Positions 29,451 through 36,755 of a DNA stretch of 46,177 nucleotides are shown piece by piece. The notes below the pieces were generated by a model, which saw only the letters and a list, made by a program, of their open reading frames with translations, made no database searches and was not told the origin of the DNA. How positions within the stretch are numbered: position 1 is the stretch's first letter; the number at the start of each line of letters is the position of its first letter. Both the position numbers and the translations under genes were made by a program. Origin of the DNA: an uncultured Holophagaceae bacterium (GTDB taxonomy: Bacteria > Acidobacteriota > Holophagae > Holophagales > Holophagaceae); the NCBI GenBank assembly GCA_903880675.1, contig CAIRQL010000046.1, positions 1-46,177 of the forward strand, written 5' to 3'.

Positions 29451-29852
29451 CTAGCGGGTGGGTGGTCCGAGTTCCAGGGCGAGGTCCAGGGTTCCTGCGG
29501 TGCCGTCCTGTTTCAGGCGGTAGTGGATGGAGAGGTCCACGTGGGAGAGGCGCTGGGGATCTGGCAGGACGCGCACATCTTCCACGGTCACCCGCGGCTC
29601 CCAGCGGTTGAGGGCCTGCTGGGCCGCGTCCGCCAACAGGGCACGGGTGGTCTCGTTGTTGGGCTGGTGGATGAAGTTGCGAATGCCCGCTCCGAACTCC
29701 GGTCGCATCAGCCGCTCACCTGGCCGCGTGAGGAGGATGTTGACCATCACCTCGCGCACGCTCTTGTTCCCGGCCTGCCAGGGCATCCGGCCGTTCTCGC
29801 CGATGCCGTCCAGCAGCGGAAAACTCAACATGGGAACGATGGCTGGGCTCAT
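29451..29852 (-). CDS. GPW/gp25 baseplate wedge protein (Afp9-like)
   Basis: SVREVMVNILLTRPGERLMRPEFGAGIRNFIHQPNNETTRALLADAAQQALNRWEPRVTVEDVRV. Confidence 0.93.
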   Translation of the reverse strand: MSPAIVPMLSFPLLDGIGENGRMPWQAGNKSVREVMVNILLTRPGERLMRPEFGAGIRNFIHQPNNETTRALLADAAQQALNRWEPRVTVEDVRVLPDPQRLSHVDLSIHYRLKQDGTAGTLDLALELGPPTR

Positions 29853-29856
29853 GGGT

Positions 29857-31503
29857 TCAGGCTCCCTGTTCGGACTTCAGGCAGAGGCGGGGCAGGGCGA
29901 GGAAGGCCCAGGGCAGCCACCAGAAGAAGAGGTTCAGCAGGTTGAGGATGACCATCAGCAGGACCATGGCGCACAGCGTGATGGCGGGCAGGCTGAAGCT
30001 GAAGCTCATGCAGATGCCCGCCTTGTTGCCCCCTCCGCCGGCCTTCAGACCCAGGTCTGGCTTGATCTTGGTGAGGATGTCCGCCAGGGACTTGGGCGCA
30101 AGCATGGCCAGTCCCTTGGCCGAACCCCGGCGCAGATCGTCCAGTCCGGGCAGCTGGATGGCGGTGGGCCGCTGGGCATCCGGATCCAGGGGCGACGCGA
30201 CCCTGAAGCGGGTGGAGGCAGGCCCCCAGCTGATCCGCTCACAGCCGCACACATCGAGCCAGCGCACGAAGGGGACCACGATGAAGGTGTCCTCCTGGCC
30301 CTGGCCGAAGCGAGGCAGGGCCATGCCTTCCTCGAGCACGGTCATGGCCCTCTTGGTCCGCTGCACCAGCAGGTCGCGGAGATCCCGGGCATCGGCCTGG
30401 GTGCACCAGAGCGTGTCCTGGCGCGGCGCCGAGAGGAGCTCGCCACCTGGGCTCTTGCCCGTCTGCAGGGGGAGCGGCGCACTGGCGAGGCTGGTCTCCC
30501 CGCGGGCCAGCTGGGTGAGCCAGAGGCCCACGGCGTCACCGCTCGTGGTCAGGTACTCGAGCAGGGACTCCTTCCGCTGGGTGGGAACCAGGAACTGGGT
30601 GACGGGGCCGGACGGGCCAATGCTAGTGCCCTGCGCGAAGAAGTGGATCCGCCCGAGGAGCGTCCGGAGCGGCCCATTGTCCGGGTTGGCAACCTCGGTG
30701 ATGCGGTAGCGGAACAGCAGGGTTTCCAGGAGCTGCTGCAGGCCTTCTGTTGCCAGGCCATGATCGGCCTGGAGCCCATCGGTGGTGCGCCAGGGATGCG
30801 CCTGCTGGAGGCCGAAGGGCCAGGCGTGCTCCATGGCCAGGGTGGGTGCCCCGGCACCGGACGCGGGGATCACGGGCTGCTGCTGCTCCCGGTAGCTGCC
30901 CCCCAGGGGGAGGTAGCCCCAGAGCAGGGTATGGTGCCGCAGCTTGCCCCCGGCGCCCGGGCGCTGGACCGGCAGGGGGTGCATGGGGTAGGTCTCCTCG
31001 CCGCTGTAGGACGGCTCGGGGAAGCGCGGCTGCACCAGCCGGTGGTTGAGCATCCGGCGGTAGTCCGAGGGCTCGTAGGTGGGGATCGGCCCGGCGGACC
31101 AGCCCAGGGCCTGGCCATCCTGCAGCATCCAGCGCTGGATGGTGCCATCCCGCAGCACTCGGCGGACCACCAGCCCTGCGGAGGTGATCCGCTGGGGATC
31201 GAAGGCGGGCTGGCGGAAGCGCAGGCAGCTTACTTCGCAGCAGGCCAGGTAGAAGGCGCGATGCATGGGCAGGCGCAGCGCCGGGTGGTCTTGAAACCGG
31301 CCAAAGCGATCCTGTGTGAACCAAGGCTGGTCCGGTGTTCCCGTCAGCCTCCCCTGCTGGGCATCGTGCAGGAACCGTGGGACGAACTGGTCGTCCAGGT
31401 AGCGGTGCAGGGAGGTCTCTGGGCCCCGGGCATAGAAGCCCTGGTGGAGGCGGGGGGCATGGCGCACAGTGCCCCCGGGGATTCGCACGGCGGTCCTCAC
31501 CAT
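29857..31503 (-). CDS. eCIS baseplate-cluster protein with C-terminal TM hairpin; unknown
   Basis: Open frame between gp25 and spike; C-terminal SFSLPAITLCAMVLLMVILNLLNLFFWWLPWAFLALPRLCLK. ATG 31503 overlaps spike stop. Confidence 0.65.
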   Translation of the reverse strand: MVRTAVRIPGGTVRHAPRLHQGFYARGPETSLHRYLDDQFVPRFLHDAQQGRLTGTPDQPWFTQDRFGRFQDHPALRLPMHRAFYLACCEVSCLRFRQPAFDPQRITSAGLVVRRVLRDGTIQRWMLQDGQALGWSAGPIPTYEPSDYRRMLNHRLVQPRFPEPSYSGEETYPMHPLPVQRPGAGGKLRHHTLLWGYLPLGGSYREQQQPVIPASGAGAPTLAMEHAWPFGLQQAHPWRTTDGLQADHGLATEGLQQLLETLLFRYRITEVANPDNGPLRTLLGRIHFFAQGTSIGPSGPVTQFLVPTQRKESLLEYLTTSGDAVGLWLTQLARGETSLASAPLPLQTGKSPGGELLSAPRQDTLWCTQADARDLRDLLVQRTKRAMTVLEEGMALPRFGQGQEDTFIVVPFVRWLDVCGCERISWGPASTRFRVASPLDPDAQRPTAIQLPGLDDLRRGSAKGLAMLAPKSLADILTKIKPDLGLKAGGGGNKAGICMSFSFSLPAITLCAMVLLMVILNLLNLFFWWLPWAFLALPRLCLKSEQGA

Positions 31504-32132
31504 ATGTTCCCCGCACCGGGAGTATAGGAAGCCGCTACCACGCTGTTGGTGATGAGGGTGTCGCACTGGACCACGCCGGAAAACCGGCTCATGCCCGCGT
31601 TGACCTGAACCATGCTCGCGTTGACCTCCACCTGGGAGGCCTGCACTTTGACATTGGCGGCCGAGGAGATGGTGATGCCTGAAGGAGTCATCTCGATCTT
31701 CTCGGAGTCCCGCTCGATCTTCACGGACTGACCGGAGTCATCCAGGGTGATGTGGTACCCATTCGGGGTCTCAATTTTTACCTTCGGGGCTTCGTCATCC
31801 AGCAGCAGCTTGATGCCCTGCGGTGTCTGCAGGAAGTAGCGCTGCTCCACCCTGTCCGCACCGTATGGGATGCTGCTCGAGCCACTCCATACGGCCCCCA
31901 GCACCATGGGCAGATCGGGACTGATGAAGGCCAGCACGACCTGCTCATCCTGCCGAGGCAGCCAGGAGATGCCGTAGCCATTGCCGGCGCTCGGCACCAA
32001 CACCGAGGCCCAGACCTCCAGGCCCGTGGCATGGAGGCGGACCTGGATGCGGCCCCGGGACTCGGGGTCTGCATTGTCCAGCACCTGACCCAGGTGGAGA
32101 TCACGGAGGGAGCCCAGCGAGTGGCCGCTCAT
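31497..32132 (-). CDS. gp5/gp45-like baseplate spike (phage baseplate V-like)
   Basis: GQVLDNADPESRGRIQVRLHATGLEVWASVLVPSAGNGYGISWLPRQDEQVVLAFISPDLPMVLGAVW (OB fold) and repeated beta-prism VKIETPNGYHITLDDSGQSVKIE... Confidence 0.9.
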   Translation of the reverse strand: MSGHSLGSLRDLHLGQVLDNADPESRGRIQVRLHATGLEVWASVLVPSAGNGYGISWLPRQDEQVVLAFISPDLPMVLGAVWSGSSSIPYGADRVEQRYFLQTPQGIKLLLDDEAPKVKIETPNGYHITLDDSGQSVKIERDSEKIEMTPSGITISSAANVKVQASQVEVNASMVQVNAGMSRFSGVVQCDTLITNSVVAASYTPGAGNIW

Positions 32133-32134
32133 GG

Positions 32135-33175
32135 CTAGATGGCCCAATCCGGTCGCTGGACCTGGAGGTGGCTGTGGAAGCCCTGGGTGCTGTCGAAGCT
32201 GTGCTCGCAGTTGATGACCCGGTACTTGCCGTTGAACCGGGACGAAAGACCGGTCACATCGACCTCGCGGCCACTGCGGAGGGAGCCGTTGCCACTGCAG
32301 GAGAGATCGCCGTGGACGAAGCGGGAGGCCTTCTGGCGGAACTGCTTCTCGGCGAGGGCCTCGGCCTCACTCTGGCTGCGGGCAAAGGGATGCGGCGGAA
32401 AGGAAGGACTGGCCCAGCTCAGTCTCTGGAGCTCCTGGTAGGCGGTCTGGCCAGCTGGGGCAAAACTCAGGCTGGACTTGGTGCCATCGGCGGTGGCGTC
32501 CTCCTTGAGGTTGTAGCCCTTGACGGTCAGTGCCGTGGGTTGGTGGTTCAGGTCGGCAATGAGCCGGGCCCGCTCCGGCGTCAGCGGGAATGGCTCCGGA
32601 TCCGGCTCCTCGTCCCTGACCCGGAGGGAGCCGTTCACCATGCGGAGGCTCACGTCGTAGGGGGCCAGCTCCCGCAGCAGGAAAGCCAGTGGACTCTCGT
32701 TCAACTGCAGCCAGGTGCCCGTAGCAGAAGACACCGAGACATCGGCCGAAAGACCGGCCTGGCTGGCCAGCTGCTGGACCACATCATTCAGGCTCATGTC
32801 TGCGAAGGCCTGGCTGGCGCGCCCCCTCGCCAGGCGATGAAGCTTGTCCTCGGCCAGGATGGTTAGCTGGGGCGCAGCCTCGCTGAAGCGCTCCTCCAGG
32901 GCTGTGATCTCGCCCGTAAAGCATGGCGGCGCGTCGCTTCCCCCAAAGGTGATGTCCAGTTTGCTGCCCAGGCTCAGGTCCTGGAAAAGGAAGCCCGGGT
33001 CACGGCCACCGGTGTTACCCCAGTTCAGAAGCACCACCTCGGCGCTGGCCATCCCCGTCTGAGGCAGCCTCACCTTTACCGCAAGTGCGGCCTCGTTGAG
33101 GTTGGGCTTGCCCTGTCCGTCCACCATGAACCGGGGCCGGGCGCTGACCAGGGAAGCGCTGTTAGTCGACGGCAA
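32135..33175 (-). CDS. gpD/gp27-like hub protein (late control D family; Afp8 N-terminal-like)
   Basis: LDITFGGSDAPPCFTGEITALEERFSEAAPQLTILAEDKLHRLARGRASQAFADMSLNDVVQQLASQAGLSADV; SRFNGKYRVINCEHSFDSTQGFHSHLQVQ. Confidence 0.88.
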   Translation of the reverse strand: MPSTNSASLVSARPRFMVDGQGKPNLNEAALAVKVRLPQTGMASAEVVLLNWGNTGGRDPGFLFQDLSLGSKLDITFGGSDAPPCFTGEITALEERFSEAAPQLTILAEDKLHRLARGRASQAFADMSLNDVVQQLASQAGLSADVSVSSATGTWLQLNESPLAFLLRELAPYDVSLRMVNGSLRVRDEEPDPEPFPLTPERARLIADLNHQPTALTVKGYNLKEDATADGTKSSLSFAPAGQTAYQELQRLSWASPSFPPHPFARSQSEAEALAEKQFRQKASRFVHGDLSCSGNGSLRSGREVDVTGLSSRFNGKYRVINCEHSFDSTQGFHSHLQVQRPDWAI

Positions 33176-33323
33176 GACGAGCCTCCCTTTCCCGGCTCAG
33201 GGCCAGACGCTCGAAGAGGGTCTCGATGGAAGCTCCCCCCGTGGGCTGGACGGCGGTCTCGGGTCCGTGGCTCGAGGCTTCAGGCACGGTCGTCATGGTG
33301 AGTTCGTTAATGACAACGGCCAT
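33162..33323 (-). CDS. DUF5908-like small eCIS protein (53 aa)
   Basis: MAVVINELTMTTVPEAS... short acidic peptide between tube-connector and hub genes, the usual position; start overlaps upstream stop. Confidence 0.65.
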   Translation of the reverse strand: MAVVINELTMTTVPEASSHGPETAVQPTGGASIETLFERLALSREREARLAVD

Positions 33324-34018
33324 CAGAGGCCTCCCAGGGAGGGCAACTGGATGCCGCCATCCACCGTAAAGCGGGGGTTCTCCAGGCCGTTGTAGCTGGC
33401 GAGGAGGCGCCACTGCTTCGGATCCACACCGGCCTCCTGAGCGGCCCGGTCCACGCTGGTGGACGCGGTGGTGGGCACGAACCGGGGCACCTCGCGTTGG
33501 GCCGCCGTGACGGCAGGATCCAGCTCGAACTGGTAGCGGTCCTCCTTGAAGGTGAGGGCGAGCGTGGCGCGGAGAGGAATCCCCTCGGGGGCGAAGAAAT
33601 CCAGGGTCTCGTTGTAGGCCGACAGCATGCCAGTGAACATGAAGGTGCCCCACTGGAAGCGGCACTTCTTCGGTGCCAGCGGCTGATTGCGTCTGCCCTC
33701 CTGCGGCTTCATGAAGGTCTCTGCGATCTTCTGGGTGAGCTTGCGGACATCCGAGTTGGCCTGGATGTCCTGGGTCGGTGCGGAGGTATCGAAGACCAGC
33801 TCGACCGCCAGGGTGGACTCACTCTTCTCCACGAACTGCGCGGCAGCGCCACTCGGTCCACCGGAGGCAGAGCGGTTCTCGGCTCGCATGGTGTTGGCCA
33901 GGGTGACGCGGAGGGTCGCGGGATTGAACTGGACCTGGATGTGCTTGGCGACATCTGTTTCCAGCTGATCCCCGTTCATGGGAATCAGCTTGGCGCGAGC
34001 GAATTGAAGTTGTGCCAT
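33323..34018 (-). CDS. CIS tube/LysM-type connector protein (Afp7-like)
   Basis: KHIQVQFNPATLRVTLAN...STLAVELVFDTSAP...PKKCRFQWGTFMFTGMLSAYNETLDFFAPEGIPLRATLALTFKE. Confidence 0.9.
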   Translation of the reverse strand: MAQLQFARAKLIPMNGDQLETDVAKHIQVQFNPATLRVTLANTMRAENRSASGGPSGAAAQFVEKSESTLAVELVFDTSAPTQDIQANSDVRKLTQKIAETFMKPQEGRRNQPLAPKKCRFQWGTFMFTGMLSAYNETLDFFAPEGIPLRATLALTFKEDRYQFELDPAVTAAQREVPRFVPTTASTSVDRAAQEAGVDPKQWRLLASYNGLENPRFTVDGGIQLPSLGGL

Positions 34019-34029
34019 GGGAGCCAGCC

Positions 34030-34497
34030 TCAGGGGTTGCGTTCGAGTTCCAGACCTTCGTGCACGAGATGGAGCTCTTCCAGGGCCACCTGATTGGCGG
34101 TGGCCGACAGATCGGAGCCCTTGAACTTGGTGGGCAGGGCGCGGTGGATGCGCCAGCGGAGCAGGGGGCTGTCCTCGCCGGGCTTGAGTACCTCAATCAC
34201 GCCGTCATAGCGGAGGGCGTAGTTCGCCTGGCGGGTGGTGAGATCAAACCAGGTCCACAGATCGGCGACCTGGGTGATGCCTCGCTTCAGGATGATGGGT
34301 GGGAAGGAGGTGGGACCCGAGAGCTGCACTTCGCCCCAGTTGTTGCCACCCACCTTGATGGCCTTGGGGGTCATGGTGGCCTCGAGGCCCGTCACTTCAC
34401 TGAAGGCCCCTTGGCAGAGGAGGGCGCCGCCGTCATCGGAGAGCGTCACCCGGAAGCGAAAGGGGATGAACTCCCCAGCGAAGGTGCCCTCAGCCAT
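34030..34497 (-). CDS. Phage tail tube protein 2 (gp19-like; Afp5-like)
   Basis: FRFRVTLSDDGGALLCQGAFSEVTGLEATMTPKAIKVGGNNWGEVQLSGPTSFPPIILKRGITQVADLWTWFD; ATG 34497. Confidence 0.88.
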   Translation of the reverse strand: MAEGTFAGEFIPFRFRVTLSDDGGALLCQGAFSEVTGLEATMTPKAIKVGGNNWGEVQLSGPTSFPPIILKRGITQVADLWTWFDLTTRQANYALRYDGVIEVLKPGEDSPLLRWRIHRALPTKFKGSDLSATANQVALEELHLVHEGLELERNP

Positions 34498-36274
34498 GGC
34501 TTGCCTCGATGGCCGTCTCGACGCCACCCGCATGTCGGTCGTGGGCGAAGGTGATGCGGATCAGGTCCAGGGGATAGGCCGGCGCCAGCTCGATGTCGAA
34601 GATGATGGTGGACTCCCCCTCCTGCCGGGAAGTGAGACGGAAGGCCTCCTCCGGTCGCGCGCCGCGCAGGGCGCCGTTGGCATGCAGGCGGGTGAAGAAG
34701 CTCCGCAGGGCCATGTCGAGGCGCGGATCCCGGGGGTCGAGGTCAAAGACCACCCGCTCGCCGAGCCGCTGCAGCTCCCGCCGGATCCAGCCCATGAAGC
34801 GCATCACCTCGGCAGAACGCCAGTGCTCCAGGCTGCGTCCGAGCGGACTCAGCTGCTGGAGGGCAAGGCTGGGCAGGCAGGGCACGCAGAGGCGTTCGTC
34901 ATCCAGCTGGGGACCCTTTCCGTGGTTGAGCAGCACGCTGATGCCTGGGGCTTGCCGCAGGGCCGTGGCTTGCTGCTGGTTGAGGGCCGGATAGGGCAGC
35001 CGCAGGCCAGGCATGGGCCGACCGGCCATGGAGTGCCAGGGGCCCTGCTGGTGGCTCACGGTGGCCTGCATCCCGGCAATCAGTCCGGTGGCGGAACAGA
35101 GGGGTCGTCCCGGGCCTCGGAGGTAGGGGTACAGCAGCTGGAGGTGGCGGAGCTTCTCCCCCAGCTCGCCATGGACTCCTTCACCGCTCTGACCGGAGAT
35201 CCGTCCCAGCAGCTGCAGAAAATCAGGGGAAGGGGTGAGGTGCTCGCCCTGCAGCAGCGGGTCCAGGGGCAGGCTCAGGAGACAGATCAGGTCAGGGCGG
35301 CGCTGTGCCAGGGCCCGAATGATGGGGAGGACGATCGCCTCGGGGGCCAGCAGCGTCGACGGCGCAGGCAGCTCGCTGGAGTAGCGCCGTTCCCGGTGGG
35401 TATCGTCCGGCACTTCACAGTCGGGACGGAAGCTGGGGGGAGGATTGTCCAGGCGCAGCCGCGGGATGTCCGGCAGGTCGACAGGCACCTGCAGGCGCTC
35501 CAGGTCCGGCAGGGCCAGCACCCCGATCCGTGGAATCAACAGGGCGCGATCAAAGGCGCCCAGGGTTTCCACATGCACCGGATCCGCTCCGGGCCGGGGC
35601 AGGAAGGCCGCCTGGCCGCTTGCTTCGGGTACGCGCAGGATCCAGAGCTTCTTGGCGCCGTGGGTGGTGGCATCGCCATCGAAGAAATCCTGTACTGCGG
35701 CCGGCAGCCAGGCCAGGCCGCCCGCTAGGGAGCTCCGGTAGGCACAGGGCTGGTCGAAGGCGTCAGGGAACAGGGCCTGGAACTGCCCAAAGCTGAAGAG
35801 CGGGATGGGCAGGTTGTACAGGGCCCGGTGATCCATCAGGAAGTGCAGCCTCGCCGCCAAGGTCACGGGCTCAGCCTGCAGGGCTGCGAGGAAGCGGTCC
35901 TGGTCCGCGGGGTTGCCCATGCCTTCGGGCAGGTAGAGCCGGAGCAGGCGCTCCGTCAGACCCAGGCCCTGCAGGATCGCGGTGATGGCAGCGTCATTCG
36001 CATCGGCCTGTTGCAGCAGATTGCCGAGCTTCGGGTGGGCGCCCAGGCTCGAGACCAGCTCCGGGTCCCGGTTCATGGCCCTCAGGAAGGCCGCGCTGCG
36101 AGCAAACCCCAGTGCGGCCACCTCGGCCAGCAGCGGTGCATCACCCGCGAGACGCCGCCACCGCGCCGCCCCGTCCCGGGATGGACAGTGGCCAATCAGG
36201 GCCACCTCCAGCAGGGGCGGCTTGATCAGCGCGGGGCGGGCGTCCAGTTCGACGCGGTTGTCGGCGAGGAGCAC
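34490..36274 (-). CDS. Divergent phage tail sheath C-terminal-like protein
   Basis: C-terminus EVMRFMGWIRRELQRLGERVVFDLDPRDPRLDMALRSFFTRLHANGALRGARPEEAFRLTSR...IIFDIELAPAYPLDLIRITFAH follows the sheath C-terminal pattern; GTG 36274 start 5 bp from upstream stop. Confidence 0.65.
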   Translation of the reverse strand: MLLADNRVELDARPALIKPPLLEVALIGHCPSRDGAARWRRLAGDAPLLAEVAALGFARSAAFLRAMNRDPELVSSLGAHPKLGNLLQQADANDAAITAILQGLGLTERLLRLYLPEGMGNPADQDRFLAALQAEPVTLAARLHFLMDHRALYNLPIPLFSFGQFQALFPDAFDQPCAYRSSLAGGLAWLPAAVQDFFDGDATTHGAKKLWILRVPEASGQAAFLPRPGADPVHVETLGAFDRALLIPRIGVLALPDLERLQVPVDLPDIPRLRLDNPPPSFRPDCEVPDDTHRERRYSSELPAPSTLLAPEAIVLPIIRALAQRRPDLICLLSLPLDPLLQGEHLTPSPDFLQLLGRISGQSGEGVHGELGEKLRHLQLLYPYLRGPGRPLCSATGLIAGMQATVSHQQGPWHSMAGRPMPGLRLPYPALNQQQATALRQAPGISVLLNHGKGPQLDDERLCVPCLPSLALQQLSPLGRSLEHWRSAEVMRFMGWIRRELQRLGERVVFDLDPRDPRLDMALRSFFTRLHANGALRGARPEEAFRLTSRQEGESTIIFDIELAPAYPLDLIRITFAHDRHAGGVETAIEASHG

Positions 36275-36278
36275 CGGG

Positions 36279-36737
36279 CTACTCCTGGGTGATGTGTTCC
36301 ACCGAAAGGACCAGCTCTTCCATGGCGACATCGCCCCCGCCCTTGGCTGCCAGGGTGGGACCCGTCCACTTGATCGGCATGCAGTTGATCAGTTTCCAGG
36401 TCACGGAAGTCTTGCTCCGGTCCTCGCTCTGGAGCTTGATGGTGATGGTGCGCTTGGCCTCGGCGATCTTGCCGTCGCGGCACTTCTCGATCCACTCGTA
36501 GATGTTGTTGGCGCCGATGACTCCGCGCTTGAGGGTGACATCCCCGGACTTGTGGATGCCTGGCACCTTGCGCACGTGGTTCACCACGCTGTTGCCTGCC
36601 CGGTATTCGGCGACGGTGACCTCGGTGTTGAGGCCTGATACCTCGGAGAAGCCGGCCTGGACTTCAGTGCCCTGTCCAGGTTCGAGCTCGACCAGATAGT
36701 TGAAAGCGGCGTAGGGGGTCTCACGGAAAGTAGCCAT
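36279..36737 (-). CDS. Phage tail tube protein 1 (gp19-like; Afp1-like)
   Basis: AFNYLVELEPGQGTEVQAGFSEVSGLNTEVTVAEYRAGN...HKSGDVTLKRGVIGANNIYEWIEKCRDG. Confidence 0.93.
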   Translation of the reverse strand: MATFRETPYAAFNYLVELEPGQGTEVQAGFSEVSGLNTEVTVAEYRAGNSVVNHVRKVPGIHKSGDVTLKRGVIGANNIYEWIEKCRDGKIAEAKRTITIKLQSEDRSKTSVTWKLINCMPIKWTGPTLAAKGGGDVAMEELVLSVEHITQE

Positions 36738-36755
36738 TGCTCAGTTCTCCCGGTC

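Noticed and set aside
24828-29945. 1705 aa plus-strand ORF
   Set aside because: Lies antisense to clear baseplate wedge, baseplate J and gp25 genes; Gln/Gly/His-rich composition typical of a shadow frame in GC-rich DNA.
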